Below, piece after piece: positions 31,383-43,016 of a stretch of 64,000 nt of DNA. Under the pieces are notes generated by a model. The model searched no databases. It was not told where the DNA came from and worked only from the letters and a program-made list of their open reading frames with translations. Position 1 is the first letter of the stretch, and each line of letters begins with the position of its first letter. A program made the position numbers and the translations under genes. Source of the DNA: Blastocatellia bacterium (GTDB lineage Bacteria > Acidobacteriota > Blastocatellia > UBA7656); the NCBI GenBank assembly GCA_035275065.1, contig DATENM010000004.1, forward strand, positions 1 through 64,000, in the 5' to 3' direction.

Positions 31383-33476
31383 TCAAAAGTCGAACCGGTC
31401 AACATTCTGTTTGTTAAAGACAAAGGGCGCGCCCAGCATAACCTGATCATCCTGCACGCCAATCCTGCCCAGCCGCCCCGCCTCAATCTCGCGGCTACCG
31501 CGTTTCAGCTCGCCTGCGCTCAACGCTCGCGCTGCATAGACGGTCAGATAGCCGAGATCAACCGTGTTCCACAACACAAAACTCTCGATCACCCCGTCAT
31601 GGACATAGGGCTTGCACATATTCGGCAGCGACAGCCCTGTGACCTTTACATCTGCTCGGCCCGCTTGCTTTACCGCTTCCGCCGCCCCTGGGACAGCCGG
31701 CGCGGCAATCGCCATGATCAGCTTGACGTTTGGATAGACCTTCAGCACCGTCTGGGTTTCGGCAAAGGCGCGGTCGCGGTCGCCTTCGCTCGGTTGAATC
31801 GCGACAAGCCTGATGTCTGGGTACTTCTCCGCCAGCCGCGCTTTGATGTGCTTGATCCACTCATTTTGATTCGCCGCGCTCAGGGACGCCGTGATGATGG
31901 CAAAATCGCCCTTGCCGCCGAGTATTCTTGCGGCCTCATCCGTTAGCGTAACCCCGATGCCCTGCGGCGTCGCCTGATTGATGAAGAAGTCGCGCGCTTC
32001 CTTTTGAGCATCGGCATCCCAGGTAATCACTTTGATGCCGCGCTCACGAGCCTTCTTGAGCACCGTTGAGATCGCCACTTCATTCTCAACGCTCACCGCG
32101 ATCACGTCGACGCCGCGGGTAATCCAGGCTTCAATCACTTCGTTCTGCTTCGCCGGGTCGAGGTCGGTCGGGCCATCCCACAGCAACTCGGCGCCTATTT
32201 CCTGAGCGGCCTCTTCAGCGCCCTTCTTACAGCTAATGAAATAGGGATCGCCTTTGGCTTTGGGCATCATCGCAATGACAACCTTATGGCCGTTGGCGGT
32301 CGGGCCTGGCGCTGTTTGGGCGTCGCCCGACAGGCGCTTCATCTCTTGCCGCAGCGAGCCGGCAAGCCACCAATTGCTGCCCGCGACAATCAAGGCGGCG
32401 GCAAGGATGACTGCACTCAGAATAGCGACTTGCGAATTCTTCACCTCGTCCTCCTTTGCAAGAATGTGAGCGCGCGGTAACCGCTTGGCGCGTTTCGACA
32501 AACGATCAACCAGAATCGTCGCGACCAGTAGCCCGCCCGTCAGTATCCCGGTCAGCTCGGCGGGCTGCGCACTCAACCGCAGCCCGTTTTGCAGCATGAT
32601 GATGGCCAACAGCCCAAGCACAGTTCCCATCACTGTGCCGCGCCCACCAAAGATTGATGCGCCGCCAAGCACCACGGCGGTTATCGCCATCAGTTCATAG
32701 CCGGTGCCGGCGTCCGACTTCGCTTGTCCGAGATGCGCCACATAGATGATGGCGGCGAGGCTCGATAACAGCCCCGACAGCGTATAGACGATGGCCAGTC
32801 GCCCGCGGACAGGAATGCCTGCGTAGCGCGCGCCTTCGGCTGAATAACCGATGGCGTAAAGCGTGCGCCCGAACCCCGTGCGATGCAGCCACCAGGCATA
32901 GCCGACGATGGCCGCAAGCAGGATGAATAGCTGCGTCGGTACCACGCCGCCGACATATCCCTGTCCCAGAAAAAGGAACGGCGACGGAAAGCCTGAATAG
33001 TTTTCGACGCCGCGCGTCAGCCCTTCAGCGATCCCGCGAAACAAGGAGAAGGTTCCGAGCGTGACGATCAGCGGCGGAAAGCTCAACCGTGTGATGATCA
33101 GCGCATTCAACCCTCCGCCGAGCGTGCCGACGAGTAATGTGAGAGCGATAGCCAGCGGCAGCGGCAGATGCGCGTCGCGCCAGAGGCCGCCCATCACGAC
33201 CGCCGCTAATCCCATCATCGAGCCGACGGAAAGATCAATCCCGCCGCTGATGATGATCGGCGTCAGCGCCAGTGCCAGTAGCCCGACCTCGACGCCGAGC
33301 CGCGCGACTTCGAATGCATTCGCCGCGCTGAAGAAATGACTGCCGGTCAGGCTGAAAATGGCGCACTCGATTACCAGCACGACGAGCAGCATCCATTCAT
33401 TATTCGGGAACAACCGCTCGCGCCAGGGCGCTTCGAGCTTAACTGACGTTGGGGCGGATGGGATTGATTCTTCCAT
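31383..33476 (-). CDS. Rhamnose-type ABC permease fused to its substrate-binding protein
   Basis: About 697 residues from the Met at 33476 (MEESIPS). Residues 30-335 are a BPD_transp_2 permease with many membrane helices, including ISGGIDLSVGSMMGL and VVLGGASIFGGRGTVMG. A further membrane segment near 350-375 (AILSAVILAAALIVAGS) leads to a periplasmic-binding-protein domain (about 400-690), with KVVIAMMPKAKGDPYFIS and GVDVIAVSVENEVAIS, of the RhaS/autoinducer-2-binding type. The fusion would tether the binding protein in the periplasm. It is the last gene of the rhamnose operon and overlaps the previous permease gene. Confidence 0.85.
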   Translation of the reverse strand: MEESIPSAPTSVKLEAPWRERLFPNNEWMLLVVLVIECAIFSLTGSHFFSAANAFEVARLGVEVGLLALALTPIIISGGIDLSVGSMMGLAAVVMGGLWRDAHLPLPLAIALTLLVGTLGGGLNALIITRLSFPPLIVTLGTFSLFRGIAEGLTRGVENYSGFPSPFLFLGQGYVGGVVPTQLFILLAAIVGYAWWLHRTGFGRTLYAIGYSAEGARYAGIPVRGRLAIVYTLSGLLSSLAAIIYVAHLGQAKSDAGTGYELMAITAVVLGGASIFGGRGTVMGTVLGLLAIIMLQNGLRLSAQPAELTGILTGGLLVATILVDRLSKRAKRLPRAHILAKEDEVKNSQVAILSAVILAAALIVAGSNWWLAGSLRQEMKRLSGDAQTAPGPTANGHKVVIAMMPKAKGDPYFISCKKGAEEAAQEIGAELLWDGPTDLDPAKQNEVIEAWITRGVDVIAVSVENEVAISTVLKKARERGIKVITWDADAQKEARDFFINQATPQGIGVTLTDEAARILGGKGDFAIITASLSAANQNEWIKHIKARLAEKYPDIRLVAIQPSEGDRDRAFAETQTVLKVYPNVKLIMAIAAPAVPGAAEAVKQAGRADVKVTGLSLPNMCKPYVHDGVIESFVLWNTVDLGYLTVYAARALSAGELKRGSREIEAGRLGRIGVQDDQVMLGAPFVFNKQNVDRFDF

Positions 33477-34410
33477 GATGTTCCAAACGTCCCAGCGCAA
33501 CATCTGAAATCAGCGCCGCCAGGATAATCGCTCCCTGAATGGCTTTCTCCCAAAATGGATTGATGCCTACAAAAGTCAACGCCGGGCCGATAGTCCCGAG
33601 CAGCGCCGCGCCGATCAACGTGCCAAGCAGCCGCCCGCGCCCGCCGGTAATCAGCGTCCCCCCGACGACGACCGCCGCGACGGCTTTCAGTTCCAACCCC
33701 AGGCCGGTGTTGCTCGGCACGCTCGTAAAGCGCACGGCATTGAGTAAGGCCGCGAGCCCGCCAAGAGCCCCCATCAATACAAAGACGCCGAAGACGATCC
33801 GCCGCGGCTCAATGCCGGCGAGCCGCGCCGCTTCGGCATCCGAGCCGACGGCGTAAACGGCGCGGCCCGCGCTCAGGTTTCGCAGTATCCAGCTAAGACC
33901 AGCCAGCACCGCCATCGCTATCAGAAGGATCAGCCATTGCCCCCAGGTCTGCCCCATCCCGAACCATTGAAAGTTGGCGGGAAGGTCTTGCACCCAGGCG
34001 CCCTCTGTAACCCACCGCAAAGCGTCGCGCCACGCGACCAGCATGGCCAGTGTGACGATAATTGAAGGCAGGCCGAGACGGCCGACGAGAAAGCCATTCA
34101 CTGCACCCATTGCCGCGCCGAGCAGGAGAACACACGACAGTACAAGGCCGATTGGCATGCCGGTCTTCGCCAGAAGGCCAACAGCCACGCTGGCGACGGC
34201 AAACTGCGAGCCGACAGAGATGTCAATCTCGCCGACCAGGATAACCACCGTCATCCCTGTGGCAATGATTAGCACCGGCGCATTATTGATCGCCAGGTCG
34301 CGCAGGTTGGCAACACTGAAGAACGCCGGCGCCAGCACGGCGACCACCGCGAGCAACAGCGCATACGCCATCGCCGCGGCCAGTTCTCGTTTGTAACGCC
34401 TCAGCTTCAT
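33439..34410 (-). CDS. rhaP: Rhamnose-type ABC transporter permease
   Basis: 323 residues from the ATG at 34410, three bases after the ATPase stop. It is a polytopic inner-membrane protein of the BPD_transp_2 family with the usual VGEIDISVGSQFAVAS near the second helix and VVVGGTLITGGRGRLLGTL in the coupling region. It should pair with the permease half of the fusion protein to form the channel, driven by the adjacent ATPase. The symbol follows the RhaSTPQ naming and rests on operon context. Confidence 0.85.
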   Translation of the reverse strand: MKLRRYKRELAAAMAYALLLAVVAVLAPAFFSVANLRDLAINNAPVLIIATGMTVVILVGEIDISVGSQFAVASVAVGLLAKTGMPIGLVLSCVLLLGAAMGAVNGFLVGRLGLPSIIVTLAMLVAWRDALRWVTEGAWVQDLPANFQWFGMGQTWGQWLILLIAMAVLAGLSWILRNLSAGRAVYAVGSDAEAARLAGIEPRRIVFGVFVLMGALGGLAALLNAVRFTSVPSNTGLGLELKAVAAVVVGGTLITGGRGRLLGTLIGAALLGTIGPALTFVGINPFWEKAIQGAIILAALISDVALGRLEHHGRINPIRPNVS

Positions 34411-34412
34411 CC

Positions 34413-35951
34413 TCAAGAATCCTGCCTGCCGGCGCGTTCGTGCCCAAGCGCCAGCCCGAGAATCTCTTGCTGGCTCGCCTCGCTGCGATCCAATATGCCG
34501 ACAATCATTCCCCCGCGCATCACCCCGATGCGGTCGCTCATGCCAAGAATCTCCGGCAACTCGGAAGAGATCATTAAGATGGCTACACCCTCTGCGGCCA
34601 GCTCGCTCATCAGGCCATGAATCTCTGACTTGGCGCCGACATCTACTCCCTGCGTCGGCTCGTCGAGAATGAGCACAGATGGGCGAGTGATTAACCAGCG
34701 GCTCAAGGCGACCTTCTGCTGATTGCCGCCTGACAGCGTCGAGACAGGAGCGAAGATCGCCGGCGTCTTAATGGCGAGCCGCCGCGTGTAATCGGCGGCG
34801 ATTGCTTTCTCGCGCCGGAAATCCATCGCGCCGAAACGAGCGAGCTGATCGAGTGAGGCAAGTGTCAGGTTGGCACTGATGGGCATCTCTAGTATGACGC
34901 CGTGCCGCCGCCGGTCTTCGGGCAGGTAAGCGATCCCGCTATTGATCGCCTGACGCGGGCTGTTGATTTTAACCGCCTCGCCGCGCAGCAAGATGGTTCC
35001 TTGATCTGCCGGCGTCAATCCAAAGATCGTGCGCGCCAGCTCGGTTCGCCCCGCGCCAACCAGGCCGGCCAGCCCGACAATTTCGCCGGCACGCAACGAC
35101 AGGCTCGCCTGCTTTATCCCCGTTTCTGTGCAGCCAAGATCGCGAAGCTCAAGGACGACATCGCCTGCCGTCACCGTCTTCTTTGGGAAGACCGCTGACA
35201 GCTCGCGCCCGACCATCAACTGAATCAACTGATGGCGATTCACTTCCGACATCAGATGCGTGGCGATGGTGCGGCCATCACGTAGCACCGTCACGCGGTC
35301 GGCGATTTGCGGCAATTCATCCAGCCGATGCGAGATGTATATCATGCCGACGCCCTGTGCGCGCAGTTCTCGAATGACGCGAAACAGGTTCTGCGTGTCG
35401 GCCTCGGAGAGCGAGGCGGTTGGCTCGTCGAGGATTAAGACTCTGGCCTCGGCGCCCAGAGCGCGGGCGATTTCGACTAACTGTTGTTGCGGCATGGTCA
35501 AGTCGCTTGCCGCAATCTCAGTATCAATATTGGCCCCCACGCGCGCGAGCAGTTCTGCGGCGCGGCGGCGACGCTTCTTCCAGTCAACACGCCCCCACCG
35601 TCCCGCCTGCTCCTGGCCGAGAGCGATATTCTCGGCGACGGTGAGCTCGGGAAAAAGCGTCGGTTGCTGATAGATGGCGACGATGCCGAGTGATCGGGCG
35701 GCGCGCGGAGAGAGGCGCGTGATGATCTCTCCGTTGAGCGTCGTCTCGCCGCCGTCAGGCTCGATGGCGCCGGTAATGATCTTGATGAGCGTCGATTTGC
35801 CCGCGCCGTTTTCACCGATCAAGGCATGGACTTCGCCGGCGCGCAATTCGAACGACGCGCGCTTGAGCGCCTGCACCCCGGCGTAGGACTTGGTCAGATC
35901 GCTGGCGCAGAGCAGAAGGCTGTCAGTCATGCCGTGGCTTGCATTATCCAT
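34413..35951 (-). CDS. rhaT: Sugar ABC transporter ATPase with two nucleotide-binding domains
   Basis: 512 residues. Domain 1 has Walker A GENGAGKST, a modified signature TMPQQQLVEIARAL and Walker B RVLILDEPT. Domain 2 has a degenerate Walker A (GLVGAGRTEL), an intact signature LSGGNQQKVALSRWL and Walker B VLILDEPTQGVD. This asymmetry is normal for RbsA/RhaT-type ATPases. It lies 13 bp from the kinase gene and next to two permeases, so it energises rhamnose uptake. A Met at 35930 is an alternative start. Confidence 0.9.
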   Translation of the reverse strand: MDNASHGMTDSLLLCASDLTKSYAGVQALKRASFELRAGEVHALIGENGAGKSTLIKIITGAIEPDGGETTLNGEIITRLSPRAARSLGIVAIYQQPTLFPELTVAENIALGQEQAGRWGRVDWKKRRRRAAELLARVGANIDTEIAASDLTMPQQQLVEIARALGAEARVLILDEPTASLSEADTQNLFRVIRELRAQGVGMIYISHRLDELPQIADRVTVLRDGRTIATHLMSEVNRHQLIQLMVGRELSAVFPKKTVTAGDVVLELRDLGCTETGIKQASLSLRAGEIVGLAGLVGAGRTELARTIFGLTPADQGTILLRGEAVKINSPRQAINSGIAYLPEDRRRHGVILEMPISANLTLASLDQLARFGAMDFRREKAIAADYTRRLAIKTPAIFAPVSTLSGGNQQKVALSRWLITRPSVLILDEPTQGVDVGAKSEIHGLMSELAAEGVAILMISSELPEILGMSDRIGVMRGGMIVGILDRSEASQQEILGLALGHERAGRQDS

Positions 35952-35964
35952 AATATGATTCGAG

Positions 35965-37452
35965 TCAATTCACGTATCGCGCCTCGATTTCCGTATAGCG
36001 GGCGGCGGCCTCTTCCAAGGCCGGCAAGCGTCGCGGGGTGAATTCTTTCAGTCGCACGTTTTCGGCGACGTGCCGCCGGGCTTCCGCCAACGACGCGAAA
36101 CGGTTTGCCGCGATTGCCTGGACCAATACGTTGCCTATGACCGTTGCCTCTACCGGGCCGGCCAGGGTCGGCAAGCCGGTGGCGCCCGCCGTCATCTGGT
36201 TGAGATAGTCATTTCGGCTGCCCCCGCCGACGATATGCACTCGCTTGATCCGCGTGTGCGTTAGCTGCTCGATAATGCGGACGATTGACGCATAGCGGAA
36301 AGCCAGCGAGTCGAGTATCACTTTAGCGACAGCCGGGGGAGCAGCCGGCGGGCGCTGTCCGCCCTCGTTCATCTGCTCTGATATCGCCGCGAGCATGCTC
36401 GGCGGGTTGAAGAAGCGCGGGTCGTCGGCGAAGATCAATCCCTGACTTCCTTCAATCTCTTCGACCTGCCGCAAGAGACGGTCATAGTCAACTTCCAGGC
36501 CGCGCTCCTTCCATTCCTTTCGGCAGGCTTCCAGAATCCATAAGCCCATCACATTTTTCAAGAAGCGGAACCGCCGGAACGCGCCGCCTTCGTTTGTGAA
36601 GTTGTGACGGGCGACTTCCGGGGTGATGAGCGGGCTGTCACGCTCGACGCCAACCAGAGACCAGGTGCCGGAGGAGATATAAGCGCTGCCGTCTTCAAGC
36701 GGCGCGCCCGCGACTGCGCTCGCGGTATCATGGGTTGCCGTTGCTACGATCTGCGCGCCATGAAGACTGAGCTCGTCAGCGAGCGCCGGTTTGAGAGGGC
36801 CAAGAACCGTGCCGGCAGGGACGATCTCTGCAAACAAAGCGGCTGGCAAGCCGAGACTCTCCATGATCTCTGCGTCCCAGGTTCGTGTCTGTGCATTGAT
36901 CATCTGGGTCGTGGTTGCGTTGGTGTACTCGGTGACGGCCCTGCCCGTAAGCTTCAGATTGATCAGGTCGGGAATCAGCAGCAACCGTGCCGCTGCATTT
37001 GGGATACCCGTTTGCGCGTGTGCATAGAGTTGGAAGAGGGTGTTGAAAACGAGGAATTGGATGCCTGTGCGCTCGAATATCAGATGGCGCGGAATGCGCG
37101 CGAAAACCTGCTCCATCACATCCTGAGTTCGTTCGTCACGGTAACAGACAGGTTCTTCGAGGAGGCCACCGTCACTATCCACAAGGCCATAATCAACACC
37201 CCAGCTATCAACTCCGACGCTTTGAATAGGCCGCCCGATTTCGCGCGCCCGCGCGCCGGCTTCGCACAAGCCGGCTTTGATCTCGTCAACGATGTAACTG
37301 AGATTCCAGCGGAGGTGGTCGGCAGAGCGTCTTGCCGGATATTCAAACCGGCGAATCTCTTCGAGCAGAAGCTCGCCCGGCGCGACCCCTGCGAGGAAGA
37401 CGCGCCCACTGCCCGCGCCCAGATCAACCGCGATGTAGAGCGAATCGTTCAT
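35965..37452 (-). CDS. rhaB: Rhamnulokinase
   Basis: 495 residues, FGGY-family. It opens with the phosphate-1 motif YIAVDLGAGSGRVFL and has SVGVDSWGVDYGLVD, AGTVLGPLKPALA and ATHDTASAVAGAP, ISSGTWSLVGVE, and HIVGGGSRNDYLNQMTA. The AGSGR variant at the N-terminus is typical of RhaB. It phosphorylates L-rhamnulose to L-rhamnulose 1-phosphate. It sits between the aldolase/dehydrogenase gene (30 bp upstream) and the transporter genes. Confidence 0.92.
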   Translation of the reverse strand: MNDSLYIAVDLGAGSGRVFLAGVAPGELLLEEIRRFEYPARRSADHLRWNLSYIVDEIKAGLCEAGARAREIGRPIQSVGVDSWGVDYGLVDSDGGLLEEPVCYRDERTQDVMEQVFARIPRHLIFERTGIQFLVFNTLFQLYAHAQTGIPNAAARLLLIPDLINLKLTGRAVTEYTNATTTQMINAQTRTWDAEIMESLGLPAALFAEIVPAGTVLGPLKPALADELSLHGAQIVATATHDTASAVAGAPLEDGSAYISSGTWSLVGVERDSPLITPEVARHNFTNEGGAFRRFRFLKNVMGLWILEACRKEWKERGLEVDYDRLLRQVEEIEGSQGLIFADDPRFFNPPSMLAAISEQMNEGGQRPPAAPPAVAKVILDSLAFRYASIVRIIEQLTHTRIKRVHIVGGGSRNDYLNQMTAGATGLPTLAGPVEATVIGNVLVQAIAANRFASLAEARRHVAENVRLKEFTPRRLPALEEAAARYTEIEARYVN

Positions 37453-37482
37453 GGCGATTGCCGACTCTTTCTTTCAAGGCCG

Positions 37483-39675
<2,193 letters not shown>

Positions 39676-39800
39676 GCTGCCCTCCGGTTGATTTATGCGC
39701 GAGCTAGACCTCCGCCGCGCAGTATGACCTGTAGAGAATACCAAATGCGTGCCGTTGACCGACACTTCGACTAACGATTTGACGGTCGGGAGATGCGCAG

Positions 39801-39926
39801 GGCCTATTCATTCTCGAATAACCATTAGGGATGAACCGCCAAGACGCCAAGACCGCCAAGAAAAGCTCGGCGTTCTCTTGGCGTCCTTGGCGTCTTGGCG
39901 GTTTAAGCCCGGAGAATGAATAGACC
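39801..39926. repeat. 126-bp nested palindrome (MITE/REP-like element)
   Basis: Outer arms 39801-39815 and 39912-39926 (CTATTCATTCTC and complement) enclose inner arms 39834-39853 and 39886-39904 built from ACCGCCAAGACGCCAAG units and their complement. The core GCCAAGA-type unit repeats several times. It has no coding capacity. It lies between divergent operons (rhamnose leftward, amidohydrolase rightward). The rest of 39676-40077 shows nothing else. Confidence 0.75.
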
Positions 39927-40077
39927 CTGGGGAGATGCGGCGCGACCTTGCAATATTGGATGATTGGCCATATGCTGCGGGGCGGCTCTGATGGTGCGAA
40001 GCTTTAAGCCAATTATGCTCAAGACGATCTACTTATTTTGAGAAGGCATTGACTGAGAAACCTGTGAGGAGGCGGCA

Positions 40078-41325
40078 ATGGCAGACCAGGATCAACCCGA
40101 CACCTTCGATTCCCGACAATCTGCGCGACTTTCGAGACGGAAGTTGCTTCGCCTTACGGCGGGCGCAACGGCCTTCACCTTTTTACAACGCCGCGCCAGC
40201 GCCCTGCCGCTATCGCCGTCCCGCTTCTTCAATTCAACCAGCCTGGAGCGCCTTTCTGACCGCGATCCTCACCTGCATCCGCCCATCTTGATAGACGCGC
40301 AAACCCATGTCTGGTGGCGGGAAGGCGGCTTGCCTAAAATCGCGCCCAGGGGCGAAGCCTTTCTTAAGGCGCTGGCCGGGGCAAGAGCGAGCATCATCGG
40401 CCAACCTGTCCCCATTGCTGACATGGGGCGGATCATGTTCATCGATGATCTCTTCTTAAAGAGCGAGACGGACATCGCCTTTCTCAATAGCTTCGGGATG
40501 CGCGCGGCCTTTGACGGCGTAGACCTCTTCCCGCCGCGCGAAGCGGCAATGATTCGCTCGATGGCGCCGGCCCGTATCCGCGTGCTCGGCACCGTAGACC
40601 CGCCCGATGGTCAATCAGCGGTCGAGTCGCTCAGCTATCAGTGCGAGACGATTAAGATCGACGGCCTTAAACTTTACCCGCCCGGCCCGGATACGCGCGG
40701 CTGGAGGATGGACGACGAGAAACACACCTATCCGTTATACGAGGTGCTGCGCAAACATGGGGTGAAGAATATCTGCGTGCATAAAGGGCTTCCCGGCCTC
40801 TTCCTTGAAGAGTTTTGCCACACCGAAGACCTTGCGCGTGCCGCCGCCGACTTTCCCGACCTGAACTTCATCGCCTTTCACAGCGCGTATCCATTTGACG
40901 CCGAACTGGCCGAACAAGCTAAACGAGCGAAGGTTAAGAACATCTACGCCGAGCTTGGCGGGCTGGCGTACCGGATATTTGCAGAGCCAGCCAGGTATGC
41001 GAAGCTCATGGGGACGCTGCTCGATGGCCTGGGGCCGGACCACATCCTTTGGGGGACAGATACCCCTGTGATCGGGCCGCCGCACTGGCAGATTCAAGCT
41101 TTCCAAGCTTTCGAGATTCCCGAAGAATTGATTGAGAAGAATAAGTATGCGCCGCTTACGGAAGAGGTCAAGCGGAAGATACTCGGTGAAAATGCGGCGC
41201 GAATATTCAAGATCGACATCAATACGGCTCGCAAGGCTATAGAGAATGACCTCCTCTATAAGCTGCGCAAGGATGGGAATGCCTTGCCCGTTACGGTGGA
41301 CACAAATAGGCTGCGAAAATCCTGA
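40078..41325 (+). CDS. Tat-exported amidohydrolase (Amidohydro_2 type)
   Basis: 415 residues. It has a twin-arginine signal (SRRKLLRLTAGATAFTFL, about residues 19-36). The TIM-barrel begins IDAQTHVWW, where the usual first His of the HxH metal pair is Gln. Later come NICVHKGLPG, FIAFHSAYPFD and ILWGTDTPVIG, providing His and the catalytic Asp. Members include decarboxylases and lactonases; given the adjacent rhamnose operon a sugar-lactone role is conceivable but not supported by specific residues. AGGAGG precedes the ATG. Confidence 0.8.
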   Translation: MADQDQPDTFDSRQSARLSRRKLLRLTAGATAFTFLQRRASALPLSPSRFFNSTSLERLSDRDPHLHPPILIDAQTHVWWREGGLPKIAPRGEAFLKALAGARASIIGQPVPIADMGRIMFIDDLFLKSETDIAFLNSFGMRAAFDGVDLFPPREAAMIRSMAPARIRVLGTVDPPDGQSAVESLSYQCETIKIDGLKLYPPGPDTRGWRMDDEKHTYPLYEVLRKHGVKNICVHKGLPGLFLEEFCHTEDLARAAADFPDLNFIAFHSAYPFDAELAEQAKRAKVKNIYAELGGLAYRIFAEPARYAKLMGTLLDGLGPDHILWGTDTPVIGPPHWQIQAFQAFEIPEELIEKNKYAPLTEEVKRKILGENAARIFKIDINTARKAIENDLLYKLRKDGNALPVTVDTNRLRKS

Positions 41326-41511
41326 GGCGGTTCTGGATTCCTGTTGAACAGACCCGCCACAGACAAAGGGCAGGGAAGCCACAGGTGTTTAACAGCCGGC
41401 ACTTGCCTCTCTGTAGCTCAAGCCCTGCCTAAGCAGTCGAGGCGCCGACAGTTGAGCCGCCGCTTGAGGTAATGGCTCCGTCTACCATAGCCATTCGCGA
41501 TTGCCCTTAGC

Positions 41512-42720
41512 CTATAGATAGCTTAACCACCAATCGCGACGACGACGCTTGACCTCGGCAAACCAGCGGCAAAGCGGGTAGAGCAGCAAAAGCCCGAACA
41601 GCCAGAACACATACACCGCCCACAATCCAAAGCCCAGATTGCCGGGGTTGGGTCGCGGCTGATCCATCAGCCCGACAAACTGCCAGCCAATCGGCTGCCC
41701 GGCGAGATAACCGACAAGCACCGCCAGCCCATGCGCGACCAGCCATTGGCCAATGTAGAAAAACATCGGCACGCGGCCGAAGGTGATCAGAATGCGTGAG
41801 ATGAATCCATCTCCCCTTTGCTCGAACCAGGGCAATGCCAACAGCGCCGTCCCCAGCGTCAGTAGCAAAAACAAGAACGACGGCGGGTATTTCGTGACAT
41901 TCAGAAATGAAAGCGCCGTAAACAGCGCATTTTTTTGCACCACCCAACGGCTCGGATCGCCATAGACATTGAGGCCGCGCAGCACGATGAAGCCCGCAAG
42001 CGCGCCGCCACCCAGGCGAATTAAGAAACGCCGACGGCGCGCGGCCTCCCATTGATAGACCGCACCCAGGCAATAACCCGCCGCTAACACGCCAACCCAG
42101 GGAATCAGCGGATAAAGCACAAGCCCGTAAACGCCGGGCGATAGAAAAATCACTCCTTGCTGATGCAGAATCATCCAAATCGCACCGGTTGCGTCAGGCG
42201 GCGACTGTGCCTTGATACCATCGAGCAGGTTATGCAGCGCGATCATGGCGATACTCCCGATGGCCAGGACCCGCAATGGCAGGTAAATCAAGCCCGCGAG
42301 CAAGATCATCGAAACGCCGATGACCCATATCACTTGCAACATAAAGGCGAAGTGATAATCGAGATTGAACCAGACGATGACGCGGATGACGGTCAGTTCC
42401 AGCACAATTAACCAGAGGCCGCGCGTGATGAGAAACCTCGATAACTCGGATTTGCTCTTGCCACGAGCGATTTGCAGGAACGCGCCGGTGCCTGCGAGAA
42501 AGACAAACACCGGCGCACAGAAATGCGTGACCCATCGCGTGAAGAACAGTAGGGTGTTGGTTTTCGTCAGATCGGACGGGTCGAAGTTTAACGCCTCGCG
42601 ATGAAAGTAGTCGCGCGTGTGATCAAGCATCATGATAACCATCACGATGCCGCGCAGCAGATCAACGGCATTAATGCGCTCGGCTTGCGTGCCCAGGTGC
42701 TTCTTGAAGGCGCTCTGCAT
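41512..42720 (-). CDS. DUF1624-type multipass membrane acyltransferase-like protein
   Basis: 402 residues with about ten membrane helices. The N-terminus [20 protein letters not shown] is the hallmark of the heparan-alpha-glucosaminide N-acetyltransferase-like (DUF1624) family; the Asp and His in this helix are conserved. [17 protein letters not shown] follows as helix two. It probably transfers acyl groups to a sugar or glycan across the inner membrane. It stands alone and converges with the amidohydrolase gene. Confidence 0.85.
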   Translation of the reverse strand: MQSAFKKHLGTQAERINAVDLLRGIVMVIMMLDHTRDYFHREALNFDPSDLTKTNTLLFFTRWVTHFCAPVFVFLAGTGAFLQIARGKSKSELSRFLITRGLWLIVLELTVIRVIVWFNLDYHFAFMLQVIWVIGVSMILLAGLIYLPLRVLAIGSIAMIALHNLLDGIKAQSPPDATGAIWMILHQQGVIFLSPGVYGLVLYPLIPWVGVLAAGYCLGAVYQWEAARRRRFLIRLGGGALAGFIVLRGLNVYGDPSRWVVQKNALFTALSFLNVTKYPPSFLFLLLTLGTALLALPWFEQRGDGFISRILITFGRVPMFFYIGQWLVAHGLAVLVGYLAGQPIGWQFVGLMDQPRPNPGNLGFGLWAVYVFWLFGLLLLYPLCRWFAEVKRRRRDWWLSYL

Positions 42721-43016
42721 ACCTATCCCCCTTTACCGGCCCAACTCTAAAGTAATTGCTAAACAGGGGCAAGGATATTGGCACGAACACGCCGAATGAA
42801 GCCACGAAGCTCTCCGACAGCGGAACGAGTGGTTATTTTACGGAGGGTTAACGAGGTTCTATTGACCCATCTGGTTAAGTCCATGAGTGCTGCCGATAAG
42901 ACTCACGGGTCGGCAGTGCAAAAGCTTCTGCCCTTCTTGCGCTCTCGCACTAAGCCTCACGCCGCCGCATAGTGGCGATGCTGTCGCCGCCTCTCGGCTG
43001 TACTTGGGGTTGCTCG

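Noticed and set aside
42778..42972. Short plus-strand ORF (64 codons) upstream of the serine hydrolase region
   Set aside because: Low-complexity basic composition, no ribosome-binding site, no homologue recognised; probably not coding.
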